Source: CAYGZC01 sp964354225
GTDB lineage: Bacteria; Bacteroidota; Ignavibacteria; UBA10030; SZUA-254
DNA length: 64,000 bases
NCBI GenBank assembly: GCA_964354225.1
Contig: CAYGZC010000103.1
Location: forward strand, 1-64,000
Direction of reading: 5' to 3'
Position numbers and translations under genes: made by a program. Below, one piece after another: positions 37,801-50,111 of this stretch (positions are counted from its first letter, which is position 1; each line of letters opens with the position of its first letter). The notes beneath the pieces are model-generated. The model did no database searches, was not told where the DNA came from, and saw only the letters and a list, made by a program, of their open reading frames with translations.

Positions 37801-38585
37801 TGGAGAGCTACAAGCATGAAAAGACAAAGATCATGCTTGGCGATGAGCTTCCCTCGGGAATTGTTCAGCTTGCTAAAGTATACGTTGTAAAAAAGCGGAA
37901 GCTTTCTGTCGGTGATAAGATGGCTGGTCGGCACGGTAATAAAGGGGTTGTTGCTAAAGTTGTGCCACAAGAGGATATGCCCTTTATGACTGATGGTACA
38001 CCAGTCGATATTGTACTGAATCCGCTTGGTGTTCCATCCCGTATGAATTTAGGACAGTTATTCGAAACTGCACTTGGCTGGGCTGGTAAGAAACTTGGTC
38101 GGAAATATTCCTCACCTATATTCGATGGCGCAACGTGGGAAGATGTTCAAACGGAGTTGGATAAAGCCGGATTGAATAATAAATCGAAAGCATTATTGTA
38201 TGACGGACGGACGGGGGAACCATTCGATCAGGAAGTGACGATCGGATTTATATACATGATGAAATTGTCTCACCTGGTTGATGATAAGATTCATGCTCGT
38301 TCTATAGGTCCATACTCTCTGATCACTCAGCAGCCGCTTGGCGGAAAAGCCCAGTTTGGCGGGCAACGATTCGGTGAGATGGAAGTGTGGGCACTTGAAG
38401 CGTATGGTGCTGCAAACACGCTACAGGAAATTTTAACCGTAAAAAGCGATGATGTGTATGGACGGGCAAAATTGTATGAATCGATTGTTAAGGGTGATAA
38501 TCTGCCCGAACCGAACGTTCCTGAATCGTTCAATGTACTTGTGCGTGAGTTAATGGGCTTAGGTTTGGATATAAAGATAGAATAA
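34809..38585 (+). CDS. rpoB: DNA-directed RNA polymerase subunit beta
   Basis: The beta subunit (about 1258 residues) forms one half of the polymerase catalytic cleft. The rifampicin-region sequence [25 protein letters not shown], split in the protein near residues 450-475, and [14 protein letters not shown] near the C-terminus are conserved. TTG 34809 is preferred because GAGGTG lies six bases before it; a GTG at 34800 in the same frame is the alternative, but it overlaps that ribosome binding site. rpoC follows after 21 bases. Confidence 0.96.
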   Translation: [1258 protein letters not shown]

Positions 38586-38606
38586 ACAGAGATCGGAGAA
38601 CTATCA

Positions 38607-41600
38607 ATGGCTTTTACATCACACGAAAATCTTATAAAGAAAAATTTTTCTAAGATAACGATCACTCTTGCATCGTCCGACTTGATATTGTCCAGATCGC
38701 ATGGTGAAGTTACCAAACCAGAAACGGTCAACTATAGATCATTCCGTCCAGAGAAAGATGGCTTATTCTGTGAGAAAATTTTTGGTCCTGTGCGCGACTG
38801 GGAATGTCACTGCGGGAAATACAAACGTATCCGTTATAAAGGAATCATTTGTGATCGGTGCGGTGTAGAGGTAACCCAAAAAAGTGTCCGCCGCGAGCGG
38901 ATGGGTCATATATCGCTGGCAGTGCCTATCATTCATATCTGGTATTTTCGTTCCACACCATCAAAGATCGGCAACATTTTAGGTTTAAGCAACAAAGACC
39001 TGGAGAAAGTGATTTATTACGAGTCGTATGTTGTTATTCAGCCGGGTCCAACAGGGCTGCAAAAAATGGATTTGCTATCCGAAGAACAATACTATGATGT
39101 ACTCGCATCGTTACCAGAGAAAAATCAGCATCTCGAAGATAATGATGAAAAAAAGTTTATTGCAAAGATCGGCGGAGAAGCAATCAAAGATTTGTTGAGG
39201 AGGGTTGATATTGAGCCCCTCGCCGCAGCATTGCGTGTAGGGGTTAAAACTGAACAATCTGTCCAACGAAAACAAGAATTGCTAAAGAGACTCACAGTTG
39301 TCGAAGCATTCCGTGAGCGCGAGGAAAGACCTCTGAACAAACCTGAATGGATGGTACTTGATGTTGTTCCGGTTATTCCACCTGAGTTGCGTCCCTTAGT
39401 ACCATTAGAAGGTGGCAGATTTGCCACTTCTGATTTGAATGATCTTTATCGCAGGGTCATTATTCGAAATAACCGTTTGAAACGGTTAATTGAAATAAAA
39501 GCGCCTGAAGTAATCTTGCGAAACGAGAAGCGAATGCTTCAGGAAGCGGTGGATTCATTATTCGATAATTCACGAAAGGCAAATGCAGTTCGATCTGATA
39601 ATAATCGGGCGCTGAAATCTCTCTCTGATATGCTAAAAGGGAAACAAGGCCGTTTCCGACAAAACCTACTTGGTAAGCGTGTAGATTATTCCGGGCGATC
39701 TGTGATTGTTGTTGGACCTGAATTAAAATTACATGAATGCGGTCTTCCGAAAGATATGGCTGTTGAACTGTTCAAGCCGTTCATTATCCGAAAGCTTATC
39801 GAGCGAGGACTCGTTAAAACGGTGAAGAGTGCGAAGAAGATGGTCGATAAAAAGGGACAGGAAGTATGGGAAATCCTCGAAAACATAATCGATGGGCATC
39901 CGGTACTTCTCAACCGTGCACCAACACTTCATCGTTTAGGTATTCAGGCATTCCAACCCGTGCTTGTGGAAGGAAAAGCGATCCAGATTCATCCGATGGT
40001 ATGTACTGCCTTCAACGCTGACTTCGATGGTGATCAGATGGCGGTTCACATTCCTCTTTCATATGATTCTCAGCTCGAAGCTCGAATCTTGATGCTGTCG
40101 AGTCACAACATTCTTTCGCCGTCAAGCGGTTCACCAATTGTTCATCCAACACAAGATCAAGTGTTGGGATGTTATTATCTAACAAAATCAAAAACAAATG
40201 ATCTTGGTGAGGGAAAAATATTCTCATCACCAGATGAGGTAATCGTTGCACATAATTCTGGCAAATTAGGTTTACATGCCCATATCAAAGTCAGAATTAA
40301 TGGAGAGAAAATCGAGACAACCACTGGGCGGGTTATCTTTAATTTCATAGTTCCCCAAGAGCTTGGGTTTATTAATGAATTGCTAAACAAAAAACGTTTG
40401 GTACAAATTATTCAGGTTGCATTCAGGATTTGTGGAAATCTTCGCACTGCTGAATTTCTTGATAATTTAAAAGATATTGGATTTAGATATGCAACCGAAA
40501 GTGGATTGTCGGTGAGTGTGGGTGATGTTATCATCCCAAAAGAAAAGGATGAAGTGATTGCTAAAGCCCTGAAAGATGTTGATAATGTTCAGAATCAATA
40601 TTACCGCGGATTTATCACCAATGGTGAACGTTATAATAAAGTGATCGATATCTGGACAAGGACAACGAACAAAGTTGCTGAGCGTTTGTTTGATGCAATG
40701 CAACACGATCGTGATGGATTCAACTCTCTCTATATGATGATCGACTCAGGAGCAAGAGGATCAAAGGAACAGGTTCGTCAACTTGCCGGTATGCGCGGAC
40801 TTATGGCGAAACCGCAAAAGAGTATGTCGGGTGCCACAGGGGAATTGATCGAAAATCCCATCATCGCGAATTTCCGTGAAGGATTATCCATTTTGGAATA
40901 CTTCATATCGACACACGGTGCCAGAAAAGGTCTTGCCGATACAGCATTGAAAACAGCAGATGCAGGATATCTGACACGCCGCTTAGTTGATGTTGCGCAG
41001 GATGCAATTGTCTCAACAGATGACTGCGGTACAATTCGCGGTGTTCTCACCGGTGCTTTAAAAGAGGGTGAGGACGTGAAAGAACCATTAGCTGAGCGTA
41101 TCTTGGGACGCGTTGCAGTGCATAATGTTGTTGATCCATTGACGAAGAATGTTTTAGTAAAAGCCGCTGATGTGATTGATGAAAAGAAAGCTGCTGCAAT
41201 CGCCGACACTTCTATTGAAGCCGTAGAAATTCGTTCAGTCTTAGCGTGTGAAGCAAAGCGTGGTATTTGTGCAAAATGTTATGGACGCAATCTAACGACA
41301 ACTAAATTAGTTGAACCGGGAGAACCGGTTGGCATTATTGCCGCTCAGTCGATTGGTGAACCGGGGACACAATTGACGCTAAGAACATTCCATACTGGTG
41401 GTACTGCAAGCTTGATTGCAACCCAATCACAGATTATTTCCAAATTCGATGGAAAAGTTAAATACGACGGTGTTAAGTTCTTGATGCAATCCGATTGTGA
41501 TGCAAAGCTTGTTGTTCTTGGAAGAAGTGGCGTGCTAAATATAGTTGATTCCGACAATCGAATACTTACTAAGTATGATATTCCTTATGGAGCAACATTA

Positions 41601-42881
41601 CTTATTCCAGATGGAACACAGGTGAAAAGAGGAGAGATTATTTATGAATGGGATCCATACAATGCGGTGATTATATCCGAGCATACAGGTATCGTAAAAT
41701 ATCAGGACTTGAAAGAGAATAGCACTTACCGCGAAGAACCGGATGAACAGACAGGGCATATTCAAAAGGTTGTCATCGATACACGTGATCGGACATTAAG
41801 CCCCTCGTTGATTATTCAGGATGAGAGTGGAAAAACATTCGGAAGTTACATCATCCCTACAAGATCACATCTCTCAGTCAACGATGGTGAGACGGTTCAG
41901 GCTGGTACAGTTCTTGTGAAAATACCTCGAGACAGCGGTAAAACACGAGATATTACCGGTGGTTTACCGAGAGTAACAGAATTGTTTGAAGCGAGAAGAC
42001 CGGCAGATCCTGCAATCGTATCTGAAATAGATGGTGTTGTTAAATTTGGTCCACAAAAACGTGGTTCAAGAGAGATTAATGTAAAAAGCCATGATAGCTT
42101 AGACGAGCGTCATTATATGGTTCCGCTTGGCAAACACGTTCTTGTTCAGGATAATGATGTCATCCGGGCAGGTGAACGCATATCAGATGGTGCCATCGAT
42201 CCGCACGATATTCTTCGCATCAAAGGTGTCGGTGCTGTTCAACAGTATTTAGTGAATGAAATCCAAGAAGTTTATCGCATGCAAGGTGTAAAAATAAATG
42301 ATAAGCACGTCGAGGTCATCGTTCGACAAATGATGCAGAAAGTTCGCATCATTGATCCCGGAGATACACTTTTTCTTGAGGAAAATTATGTTGATATACA
42401 ATCTGTAAACGAACAGAATGGACTTTTAAAAGATCAGGTTATCGTTACAAGTAAGGGCGATTCGAAATTGAAGAATGGTCAGATCATTTCAAAGAAAAAG
42501 GTTCGAGAGGTAAATACCGAATTGCGGAAAAAAAGTAAAAAGATTGTCGAGTACCACGATGCAGAACCGGCAACCGCGGAACCAATATTATTGGGTATTA
42601 CACAAGCGTCTCTTTCAACAGAGAGTTTTATCTCAGCTGCATCGTTCCAGGAAACAACTAAGGTTCTTACTGATGCTGCTATCGAGGGCAAAGTTGACTA
42701 TCTCTTAGGGTTAAAAGAAAATGTTATAATGGGGCATCTTATTCCAGCCGGAACTGGTCTGAAAAAATTTAAAAATGTAATTGTGACACCGGCTGAAGAA
42801 GCCGTTCAGATAGAAGTTGAACCTGCTGAGGAAGAAGGTGAAAAGAGAAAAAAAAGGAAAAAAGAAAAAACAACAACCTAA
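38607..42881 (+). CDS. rpoC: DNA-directed RNA polymerase subunit beta'
   Basis: The beta' subunit (1424 residues) carries the catalytic magnesium loop [12 protein letters not shown]. The N-terminal zinc site (CHCGKYKR...CDRCG) and the second zinc site ([11 protein letters not shown]) are intact. The C-terminus ends in a Glu then Lys-rich tail of about 25 residues. A new promoter lies just after the stop. Confidence 0.97.
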   Translation: MAFTSHENLIKKNFSKITITLASSDLILSRSHGEVTKPETVNYRSFRPEKDGLFCEKIFGPVRDWECHCGKYKRIRYKGIICDRCGVEVTQKSVRRERMGHISLAVPIIHIWYFRSTPSKIGNILGLSNKDLEKVIYYESYVVIQPGPTGLQKMDLLSEEQYYDVLASLPEKNQHLEDNDEKKFIAKIGGEAIKDLLRRVDIEPLAAALRVGVKTEQSVQRKQELLKRLTVVEAFREREERPLNKPEWMVLDVVPVIPPELRPLVPLEGGRFATSDLNDLYRRVIIRNNRLKRLIEIKAPEVILRNEKRMLQEAVDSLFDNSRKANAVRSDNNRALKSLSDMLKGKQGRFRQNLLGKRVDYSGRSVIVVGPELKLHECGLPKDMAVELFKPFIIRKLIERGLVKTVKSAKKMVDKKGQEVWEILENIIDGHPVLLNRAPTLHRLGIQAFQPVLVEGKAIQIHPMVCTAFNADFDGDQMAVHIPLSYDSQLEARILMLSSHNILSPSSGSPIVHPTQDQVLGCYYLTKSKTNDLGEGKIFSSPDEVIVAHNSGKLGLHAHIKVRINGEKIETTTGRVIFNFIVPQELGFINELLNKKRLVQIIQVAFRICGNLRTAEFLDNLKDIGFRYATESGLSVSVGDVIIPKEKDEVIAKALKDVDNVQNQYYRGFITNGERYNKVIDIWTRTTNKVAERLFDAMQHDRDGFNSLYMMIDSGARGSKEQVRQLAGMRGLMAKPQKSMSGATGELIENPIIANFREGLSILEYFISTHGARKGLADTALKTADAGYLTRRLVDVAQDAIVSTDDCGTIRGVLTGALKEGEDVKEPLAERILGRVAVHNVVDPLTKNVLVKAADVIDEKKAAAIADTSIEAVEIRSVLACEAKRGICAKCYGRNLTTTKLVEPGEPVGIIAAQSIGEPGTQLTLRTFHTGGTASLIATQSQIISKFDGKVKYDGVKFLMQSDCDAKLVVLGRSGVLNIVDSDNRILTKYDIPYGATLLIPDGTQVKRGEIIYEWDPYNAVIISEHTGIVKYQDLKENSTYREEPDEQTGHIQKVVIDTRDRTLSPSLIIQDESGKTFGSYIIPTRSHLSVNDGETVQAGTVLVKIPRDSGKTRDITGGLPRVTELFEARRPADPAIVSEIDGVVKFGPQKRGSREINVKSHDSLDERHYMVPLGKHVLVQDNDVIRAGERISDGAIDPHDILRIKGVGAVQQYLVNEIQEVYRMQGVKINDKHVEVIVRQMMQKVRIIDPGDTLFLEENYVDIQSVNEQNGLLKDQVIVTSKGDSKLKNGQIISKKKVREVNTELRKKSKKIVEYHDAEPATAEPILLGITQASLSTESFISAASFQETTKVLTDAAIEGKVDYLLGLKENVIMGHLIPAGTGLKKFKNVIVTPAEEAVQIEVEPAEEEGEKRKKRKKEKTTT

Positions 42882-42895
42882 TGAAGATTATAGAA

Positions 42896-42924
42896 TTGAC
42901 AAATAGCGAAAAATTTCATATATT
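42896..42924 (+). promoter_or_regulatory. Promoter of the str operon (upstream of rpsL)
   Basis: TTGACA (42896-42901) and TATATT (42919-42924) are 17 bp apart, 35 bases before the rpsL start. It lies 14 bases after the rpoC stop and should boost expression of rpsL-rpsG-fusA-tuf and probably the following operons. Confidence 0.75.
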
Positions 42925-42958
42925 TACAAACTTTGTTAAATTTCAGGAGTTAGCTTAA

Positions 42959-43342
42959 TTGCCCACAATTAATCAGCTTATTCGATTTAGTCGAGAAAAT
43001 GTAACCTGGAAGAGTAAAGCTCCAGCACTTCAAGGTTCTCCCCAGAAAAGGGGAGTTTGTACCAGAGTATATACAACCACACCGAAGAAACCAAATTCGG
43101 CTCTTCGGAAGGTTGCGCGTGTACGTTTGACGAATAGTATAGAAGTAACCGCGTACATACCTGGTGAAGGTCATAATTTACAAGAGCACTCGATTGTATT
43201 AATTCGCGGTGGTAGAGTAAAGGATTTACCAGGCGTGCGTTATCATATTATACGCGGAACACTTGATGCTGCCGGCGTGACTGATAGAAAACAAGGTAGG
43301 TCAAAATATGGAGCAAAGAAACCGAAACAAGTGTCAACATGA
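42959..43342 (+). CDS. rpsL: 30S ribosomal protein S12
   Basis: S12 (127 residues) lies at the decoding centre. PTINQLIR at the start, [18 protein letters not shown] and the [12 protein letters not shown] loop are typical; Lys residues at the streptomycin-sensitive positions are unchanged. The start codon is TTG, with AGGAG ten bases upstream. The stop overlaps rpsG (ATGA). Confidence 0.96.
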   Translation: MPTINQLIRFSRENVTWKSKAPALQGSPQKRGVCTRVYTTTPKKPNSALRKVARVRLTNSIEVTAYIPGEGHNLQEHSIVLIRGGRVKDLPGVRYHIIRGTLDAAGVTDRKQGRSKYGAKKPKQVST

Positions 43343-43809
43343 GAAAAAAAACTGCTACAAAAAGAATTACATCTCCAGATACTAAGTACAATGATATATT
43401 AGTTGCGCGATTCATCAATAGCGTACTTAAAATGGGCAAGAAACATTTGGCAAGGAAAATTGTCTATGATGCATTTGATGTTATAACTGAACGCTCTAAG
43501 GATAACCAAGGACTTGATGTATTTAGAAAAGCGATGAATAACGTTAGACCAGTTCTGGAAATTAAGGCGCGCCGTGTTGGCGGTGCAACGTATCAAATCC
43601 CAACGGAAGTGCGCCCCGATAGAAGCATTGCACTTGCGATACGCTGGTTAATAACTTACGCGAATGTACGAAAAGATAAATCGATGTCGTTAAAGTTAGC
43701 TTCGGAATTGATGGCTGCTGCCAATAATGAAGGTAGTTCAGTTAAAAAGAAAGAAGATACACATAAAATGGCAGAAGCCAACAAAGCATTTGCTCACTTC
43801 AAATGGTAG
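43339..43809 (+). CDS. rpsG: 30S ribosomal protein S7
   Basis: S7 (156 residues) nucleates assembly of the 30S head. The [18 protein letters not shown] region and the end KAFAHFKW are conserved. It overlaps rpsL by four bases. Confidence 0.96.
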   Translation: MRKKTATKRITSPDTKYNDILVARFINSVLKMGKKHLARKIVYDAFDVITERSKDNQGLDVFRKAMNNVRPVLEIKARRVGGATYQIPTEVRPDRSIALAIRWLITYANVRKDKSMSLKLASELMAAANNEGSSVKKKEDTHKMAEANKAFAHFKW

Positions 43810-43856
43810 TGATAGTTATAAATAGAATGATTGGATTAGAAAAGAATTAGATACCT

Positions 43857-45959
43857 ATGGCAAGAATATACCCGTTAGAACGAACTCGTAATATCGGAAT
43901 CATGGCTCACATTGATGCCGGTAAAACAACAACAACCGAGCGGATTCTCTTTTATACCGGAATTCTTCATCGGATGGGTGAAGTGCATGATGGCGCTGCA
44001 ACCATGGATTGGATGGAACAGGAAAAAGAGCGTGGAATCACCATTACTAGTGCTGCAACGACTTGTTTCTGGAACAATCATCGAATCAATATAATCGACA
44101 CGCCTGGTCATGTCGATTTTACAGTTGAAGTTGAGCGTTCTCTAAGAGTTCTTGATGGAGCGGTTGCGTTATTCTGTGCTGTCGGTGGTGTAGAACCACA
44201 ATCAGAAACTGTATGGCGACAAGCAGATAAATACGGTGTGCCGCGATTAGCGTTCGTAAATAAGATGGATCGAGTAGGAGCTGATTTTTTAAATGTAATT
44301 TCGATGATGAAAAGCAGATTGGGTGCGAATGCAGTTCCGATCCAAATTCCAATCGGTGAAGGAGATATTTTTACAGGTTACATCGATCTGATAACGATGA
44401 AAGCACGTACTTTTCATGAAAGCAGTGCTGGCACAACATGGGATGATATGGAAATACCGCAGGATCTAAGAAAGAAAGCTCAGGAATATCGGACAAAAAT
44501 GCTTGAAGCGGTTTCAGACGAAGATGATACTCTCCTTGAAAAGTATCTCGAGGGAAAAGAAATATCACCCAATGAAATTAAAAATGTACTTCGGCGTTCC
44601 TGTTTAAAGGTCAGTATTGTGCCGGTTCTCTGCGGATCATCATTCAAAAACAAAGGCGTCCAAGGGTTGTTGGATGGAGTAGTTGATTTTTTACCATCAC
44701 CATTGGACATTGTGACCGGTGAAGTAACCGGCCATCACGTAAATTTGCGAGATCATATTGTGCGTAAGATTAGCGATGACGAAAAATTCACGGCTCTTGC
44801 ATTTAAGATCATGACCGATCCGTATGTAGGTAAGTTGACTTTTATGCGTGTATATTCAGGTACTTTGGCTGCAGGATCATATATTTATAATTCAGTTTCC
44901 GCTAGAAAAGAACGCGTCGGCAGACTTCTGCGTATGCATGCTAATCATCGTGAAGATATTGATGAGGCATACACGGGCGATATAGTCGCTGTCGTTGGAT
45001 TAAAGTTTACGAAAACAGGTGATACTCTTTGCCACGAAGACGATCCAATTATACTTGAGAAAATGGAATTCCCTGATCCGGTAATTTCAGTGGCGATAGA
45101 ACCTAAGACCAAAGTTGATCAAGAAAAAATGGGCGAAGCATTATCGAAACTATCGGAAGAAGATCCGACATTTAAAGTTTCAACAAATGATGAAACAGGT
45201 CAGACAATCATTAGCGGAATGGGTGAGCTTCATCTTGAAATCATTACCGAGCGCATGAGGCGAGAATTCCGAGTCGAAGCGAATGTTGGGAAACCTCGAG
45301 TTGCGTACAAAGAAACCATTAAGAAAAAGGTTGAGCAAGAAGGAAAGTTCGTGCGTCAATCAGGTGGTCGTGGTCAGTTCGGACATGTTTGGATCACTGT
45401 TGAGCCTAATACGAAAGGAAAAGGATACGAATTCGAGAATGCAATCGTGGGTGGTGTGATTCCAAAAGAATATATCAATCCTGTCTCAGAAGGCATTCTT
45501 GAGGCAATGCGTAATGGTGTTCTTGCTGGATATCCAGTAGAAGATGTCAAGGTTAAATTATTCGATGGTTCGTATCATGATGTTGATTCATCCGAGATAG
45601 CGTTTAAGATTGCCGGATCCATCGCATTTAAGGAAGCCGCCCGAAAGGCAGATCCTGTTCTGCTCGAGCCGATCATGGCAGTAGAAGTAGTAACGCCAGA
45701 AGAATACATGGGCGACGTAATGGGTGATTTAAGCTCGCGCCGTGGAAAAATTGAGGGCTTGAATGCACGTAAAGATGCTCAAGTCATTAAAGCGAAAGTA
45801 CCGCTATCTGATATGTTTGGTTATTCTACAACACTTCGGTCGATGACACAAGGCAGAGCGATTTATACCATGCAGTTTGCATTTTATGATGAAGTACCAC
45901 AAAATATTTCTGATGAGATCATCGAAAAAGTCAAAGGTAAAGAAGTAGTCACTGTATAA
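43857..45959 (+). CDS. fusA: Elongation factor G
   Basis: EF-G (700 residues) drives translocation with GTP. G1 [19 protein letters not shown], the [10 protein letters not shown] switch and DTPGHVDFT are present, with all five domains by length. It is the only fusA visible and sits between rpsG and tuf, the standard str order. Confidence 0.96.
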   Translation: MARIYPLERTRNIGIMAHIDAGKTTTTERILFYTGILHRMGEVHDGAATMDWMEQEKERGITITSAATTCFWNNHRINIIDTPGHVDFTVEVERSLRVLDGAVALFCAVGGVEPQSETVWRQADKYGVPRLAFVNKMDRVGADFLNVISMMKSRLGANAVPIQIPIGEGDIFTGYIDLITMKARTFHESSAGTTWDDMEIPQDLRKKAQEYRTKMLEAVSDEDDTLLEKYLEGKEISPNEIKNVLRRSCLKVSIVPVLCGSSFKNKGVQGLLDGVVDFLPSPLDIVTGEVTGHHVNLRDHIVRKISDDEKFTALAFKIMTDPYVGKLTFMRVYSGTLAAGSYIYNSVSARKERVGRLLRMHANHREDIDEAYTGDIVAVVGLKFTKTGDTLCHEDDPIILEKMEFPDPVISVAIEPKTKVDQEKMGEALSKLSEEDPTFKVSTNDETGQTIISGMGELHLEIITERMRREFRVEANVGKPRVAYKETIKKKVEQEGKFVRQSGGRGQFGHVWITVEPNTKGKGYEFENAIVGGVIPKEYINPVSEGILEAMRNGVLAGYPVEDVKVKLFDGSYHDVDSSEIAFKIAGSIAFKEAARKADPVLLEPIMAVEVVTPEEYMGDVMGDLSSRRGKIEGLNARKDAQVIKAKVPLSDMFGYSTTLRSMTQGRAIYTMQFAFYDEVPQNISDEIIEKVKGKEVVTV

Positions 45960-46012
45960 GTTTAATCAATAATATTTTTTTTATATCCTCTAAGTAAAAA
46001 GGAGATAATCAA

Positions 46013-47224
46013 ATGGCAAAAGAAAAATTCAAAAGAGACAAACCGCATTTAAATGTTGGAACCATTGGTCATATCGATCATGGCAAGACGACATTGACTG
46101 CAGCAATAACTATGGTACTCAACAAGAAAGGATTATCTTCGGTGCGAACATTCGATAGTATCGATAATGCACCGGAAGAGCGTGAGCGTGGTATTACCAT
46201 TGCTGTGGCGCACGTTGAATATTCAACTGAAAAGCGCCATTATGCTCACGTTGACTGTCCGGGTCATGCTGATTACATCAAAAACATGATCACGGGTGCA
46301 GCGCAAATGGATGGCGCAATTCTCGTTGTTGCTGCAAACGATGGACCTATGCCGCAGACACGAGAGCATATTCTGCTTGCTCGGCAAGTGGGGGTGCCGC
46401 GTATAGTGGTATTCCTCAACAAAGTCGACATGGTCGATGATCCCGAGCTTATTGAATTGGTCGAGATGGAATTGAGAGATCTCTTGAAGAAGTTCGAATT
46501 CCCAGGCGATGAAATTCCAATTGTGCGCGGCAGTGCGCTGAAAGCAATGGAGAAAGCCATTCTCCCGGATTCAAAAGCAGATGATCCAGCTTTCAAACCG
46601 ATCATGGATTTAATGGCTGCAGTTGACAGCTATATACCGATTCCGAAACGCGAAGTTGACAAACCATTTCTTATGCCAATAGAAGACGTATTCTCCATCA
46701 CTGGTCGTGGAACTGTTGGTACGGGTCGCGTCGAGCGTGGTAGAGCAAAGATTGGTGACGAAGTTGAAGTTATCGGACTTGGTGCACATAAGAAAACTGT
46801 TGTAACCGGTGCAGAAATGTTCCGGAAGGAACTTGACGAAGTCCAGGCAGGTGATAATGCTGGATTACTTCTACGAGGTGTTGAGAAAAACGAGCTTGAG
46901 CGTGGAATGGTTATTGCAAAACCTGGCAGCATTACACCACATAGAAAATTTATAGCACAGGTATATGTACTAAAAAAAGAAGAAGGTGGACGCCATACGC
47001 CGTTCTTTAGTGGTTACCGTCCGCAATTCTATTTCCGAACGACCGACGTAACAGGTGTAGCAACACTTCCCGGTGGAACCGAAATGGTGATGCCCGGTGA
47101 TAACGTTGACAATCTTTCCATTGAGTTAATAACCACAATTGCAATGGAAGAAGGTCTGCGGTTTGCGATACGTGAAGGTGGACACACAGTTGGTGCAGGT
47201 GTTGTGACGAAGATTGTAGAATAA
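46013..47224 (+). CDS. tuf: Elongation factor Tu
   Basis: EF-Tu (403 residues) delivers aminoacyl-tRNA. G1 is [13 protein letters not shown], followed by [25 protein letters not shown] (split at the usual G3 site) and NKVDMVDD. A strong AAGGAGAT precedes the ATG. It is a few residues longer than usual because of an insertion near residue 185 ([15 protein letters not shown]). Confidence 0.96.
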   Translation: MAKEKFKRDKPHLNVGTIGHIDHGKTTLTAAITMVLNKKGLSSVRTFDSIDNAPEERERGITIAVAHVEYSTEKRHYAHVDCPGHADYIKNMITGAAQMDGAILVVAANDGPMPQTREHILLARQVGVPRIVVFLNKVDMVDDPELIELVEMELRDLLKKFEFPGDEIPIVRGSALKAMEKAILPDSKADDPAFKPIMDLMAAVDSYIPIPKREVDKPFLMPIEDVFSITGRGTVGTGRVERGRAKIGDEVEVIGLGAHKKTVVTGAEMFRKELDEVQAGDNAGLLLRGVEKNELERGMVIAKPGSITPHRKFIAQVYVLKKEEGGRHTPFFSGYRPQFYFRTTDVTGVATLPGGTEMVMPGDNVDNLSIELITTIAMEEGLRFAIREGGHTVGAGVVTKIVE

Positions 47225-47251
47225 TTATTGTTAATTTAAGGAACGCATCAA

Positions 47252-47560
47252 GTGGCTGGACAAAAGATACGAATAAAACTTAAGTCATATGATCATACGC
47301 TGATCGATAAATCGGCGGAAAAAATCATTAAGACCGTGAAATCTACAGGTGCTATCGTATCCGGTCCAATTCCACTGCCGACGAAGCATACATTGTACAC
47401 TGTATTGCGCTCTCCTAATGTTGATAAGAAATCGCGCGAGCAGTTTGAAATGCGATCCCATAAGCGCCTAATCGACATACTTAACTCGTCTAACAAGACA
47501 GTTGATTCGTTGATGAAGCTTGAGCTTCCCGCAGGCGTCGATGTGGAAATAAAAGTCTAA
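47252..47560 (+). CDS. rpsJ: 30S ribosomal protein S10
   Basis: S10 (102 residues) opens the S10 operon. [15 protein letters not shown] and RSHKRLIDI are characteristic. The start is GTG at 47252 with AAGGA upstream. Confidence 0.95.
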   Translation: MAGQKIRIKLKSYDHTLIDKSAEKIIKTVKSTGAIVSGPIPLPTKHTLYTVLRSPNVDKKSREQFEMRSHKRLIDILNSSNKTVDSLMKLELPAGVDVEIKV

Positions 47561-47645
47561 TTTTTCACTAAATATTGTTTGTTGTGGAAAACTCCGTGTT
47601 CTTCAACGGGCATAGGATAGATATGGTATATTTACTTTTGATAGC

Positions 47646-48281
47646 ATGAATAAAATGAGTGGTATTCTTGGAAAAAAAATAGGTATGACGAGCATCTTTG
47701 ATGACAAAGGTGAATCCGTCCCTTGCACAGTCATCGAAGCTGGTCCTTGTTTCGTTACCCAAATAAAAACGAAAGATAAAGATGGTTATGATGCAGTTCA
47801 ATTTGGGTTTGAAGAGAAAAAAACACGATTGGTCAACAAACCCATGAACGGCCATTTCAAAAAAGCCAATCTTCCTCCGAAGCGGATGCTGCGTGAATTC
47901 AGAAGTTTTGATACAACAAAATTTCAACTCGGTGCAGAAATAAAAGTTGACTCTATCTTTGCAAAAGGTGATATCGTTTCAGTCAAAGGCACCTCGAAAG
48001 GCCGCGGTTTTCAGGGTGTTGTAAAGCGCCACCACTTTGGCGGCGGACTTAGAACACACGGTCAGAGCGATCGCGTTCGCGCACCGGGATCTATCGGCTC
48101 AAGCTCTTATCCTTCGCGTGTATTTAAAGGCATGAAGATGGCAGGACGCATGGGCGGTGAGCAGGTGACCGTAAAAAACTTGCGGGTAGTTCAAATAGTT
48201 CCAGAATCCAACTTAGTGTTGATATGTGGATCAGTACCCGGTTTTAATAATAGTTATATCGAGATTTATAAAGAGAAATAA
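47646..48281 (+). CDS. rplC: 50S ribosomal protein L3
   Basis: L3 (211 residues) is an early 50S assembly protein. [19 protein letters not shown] and [18 protein letters not shown], split across the protein, are typical. ATG 47646 is used; ATG 47655 (MSGILGKK) fits the family equally well. No clear ribosome binding site is seen. Confidence 0.94.
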   Translation: MNKMSGILGKKIGMTSIFDDKGESVPCTVIEAGPCFVTQIKTKDKDGYDAVQFGFEEKKTRLVNKPMNGHFKKANLPPKRMLREFRSFDTTKFQLGAEIKVDSIFAKGDIVSVKGTSKGRGFQGVVKRHHFGGGLRTHGQSDRVRAPGSIGSSSYPSRVFKGMKMAGRMGGEQVTVKNLRVVQIVPESNLVLICGSVPGFNNSYIEIYKEK

Positions 48282-48296
48282 TTTTTTTTAAACATT

Positions 48297-48926
48297 ATGC
48301 AGCTTGAAATCTATAAAAAAGATGGTACGTTATCAGGAGAGAAAACAAATCTCTCACCTGATATCTTTGAGATTGAACCGAACGACCACGCAATTTATCA
48401 GGCAGTGACAACCTATCTTTCCAACCAGCGCCAAGGAACACACAAAACGAAGACGTATGGTGAGGTGAGCGGCAGCGGGAAAAAATTATGGAAACAGAAG
48501 CATACAGGTCGCGCAAGAATCGGTGCTGTCAGATCACCTTTATGGAAAGGTGGTGGAACTATCTTCGGACCGCTTCCAAGAGATTATTCAAGGCAATTAC
48601 CAAAGAAAGTTAAACAGCTCGCTCGAAAATCAGCACTGAGCTATAAGGCAAAAGATGCCGCTATTAAAGTTGTGGAAGATTTTTCTTTTGAGACGCCAAA
48701 ATCGAAAGAGATGACTTCCATTTTAAAGGCACTCGAGCTTACTGGCAAGAAAACGCTCCTGCTCGTTAACAAAAACGATGAGATAGTTTGGAAGTCGGGA
48801 CGCAACATCCCAAAGTTGAAAATTATTGAAGCATCCAAAGCATCGACATATGAAATTTTGAATAATCAAATGCTTCTGATTCAAAAAAGTGCAGTTGAAG
48901 TATTAGAAAAAACATTACAGCAATAA
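48297..48926 (+). CDS. rplD: 50S ribosomal protein L4
   Basis: L4 (209 residues) lines the exit tunnel. The long loop WKQKHTGRARIGAVRSPLW followed by KGGGTIFGP is the tunnel extension. No leader for L4 autoregulation could be recognised upstream of rpsJ. Confidence 0.95.
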   Translation: MQLEIYKKDGTLSGEKTNLSPDIFEIEPNDHAIYQAVTTYLSNQRQGTHKTKTYGEVSGSGKKLWKQKHTGRARIGAVRSPLWKGGGTIFGPLPRDYSRQLPKKVKQLARKSALSYKAKDAAIKVVEDFSFETPKSKEMTSILKALELTGKKTLLLVNKNDEIVWKSGRNIPKLKIIEASKASTYEILNNQMLLIQKSAVEVLEKTLQQ

Positions 48927-48935
48927 AACGCAATT

Positions 48936-49226
48936 ATGACTGGTATCATTTATCGCCCGATTGTTACAGAGAAGATTTCGAACGTTCAAGAAAAAGGCAT
49001 TTACGCTTTTGAAGTAGATCTGGATGCAAATAAAATTGAGATTGCTCGTGCCATAGAAAAAAAATTCAATGTCACTGTTACGAAAGTTCGAACAATGAAC
49101 ATCAAAGGCAAGACAAAAACACAGATGACCCGGCGCGGAAAATTCAAAGGCAAGACGTCACATTATAAAAAAGCGATTGTATCGCTGAAAGAAGGCGATA
49201 AGATAGATCTCTTTGCCAACGTTTGA
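48936..49226 (+). CDS. rplW: 50S ribosomal protein L23
   Basis: L23 (96 residues) sits at the tunnel exit and docks trigger factor and SRP. IYRPIVTEKISNVQEKGIYAFEV, split here for length, and VTKVRTMNIKGK match the family. Confidence 0.94.
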   Translation: MTGIIYRPIVTEKISNVQEKGIYAFEVDLDANKIEIARAIEKKFNVTVTKVRTMNIKGKTKTQMTRRGKFKGKTSHYKKAIVSLKEGDKIDLFANV

Positions 49227-49244
49227 TATTTAAAGAAATAAACT

Positions 49245-50072
49245 ATGAGTATCCGAAAAATAAAACCAAATACACCCGGTACACGATGGATGACGATATC
49301 GTCATTCGATGAAATCACAAAATCGAAGCCGGAAAAATCCCTCACTGAGCCATTACGGAAATCTGGTGGAAGGAATACTAACGGTCATATTACATCTCGT
49401 CACCGCGGCGGAGGGCATAAGCGATGCTATCGGTTGATCGATTTTAAACGGGATAAAATCGGGATGGAAGCAAGAGTTGAAGCTATTGAATATGATCCCA
49501 ATCGTACATCGCGTATTGCATTGCTGCAATACAAAGACGGAGAAAAACGTTATATAATTGCACCCGATGGACTTAAAGCGGGTGAAAAAATTACTTCCGG
49601 TCCACAGTCAGAAATAAAAGTTGGTAATGCGATGCCGATTTCAAACATTCCCGTTGGTACATATATCCACAACGTTGAGATCCGTGCTGGGCGGGGTGGT
49701 CAGGTTGCAAGAAGTGCGGGTTCCTCAATCCAATTGATGGCAAAAGAAGGAAATTATGCTCAATTGAAAATGCCATCGGGTGAGATCCGAAACGTGCAGC
49801 TTGTCTGTTATGCGACAATTGGTGTTGTCAGTAATATTGACCATGAAAATATCAGTATCGGAAAAGCAGGACGCTCGCGGTGGTTAGGTATCCGACCCCA
49901 ATCTCGTGGTGTTGTTCAGAATCCATGTGATCATCCACATGGCGGCGGCGAAGGTAAATCGCCACAAGGGAATCCGCATCCTGTTTCACCGTGGGGTTGG
50001 CATACAAAAGGAAAGAAAACCCGTCACAAGAAACTTAAGTCGGATAAATTCATTGTTAAACGTCGGAAGTAA
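49245..50072 (+). CDS. rplB: 50S ribosomal protein L2
   Basis: L2 (275 residues) is needed for subunit association and the peptidyl transferase centre. [19 protein letters not shown] and the His-containing loop [19 protein letters not shown] are conserved. Confidence 0.96.
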   Translation: MSIRKIKPNTPGTRWMTISSFDEITKSKPEKSLTEPLRKSGGRNTNGHITSRHRGGGHKRCYRLIDFKRDKIGMEARVEAIEYDPNRTSRIALLQYKDGEKRYIIAPDGLKAGEKITSGPQSEIKVGNAMPISNIPVGTYIHNVEIRAGRGGQVARSAGSSIQLMAKEGNYAQLKMPSGEIRNVQLVCYATIGVVSNIDHENISIGKAGRSRWLGIRPQSRGVVQNPCDHPHGGGEGKSPQGNPHPVSPWGWHTKGKKTRHKKLKSDKFIVKRRK

Positions 50073-50111
50073 ATAATAAGTTTTTGAAAACATGTAATTG
50101 AAAATTGAAGT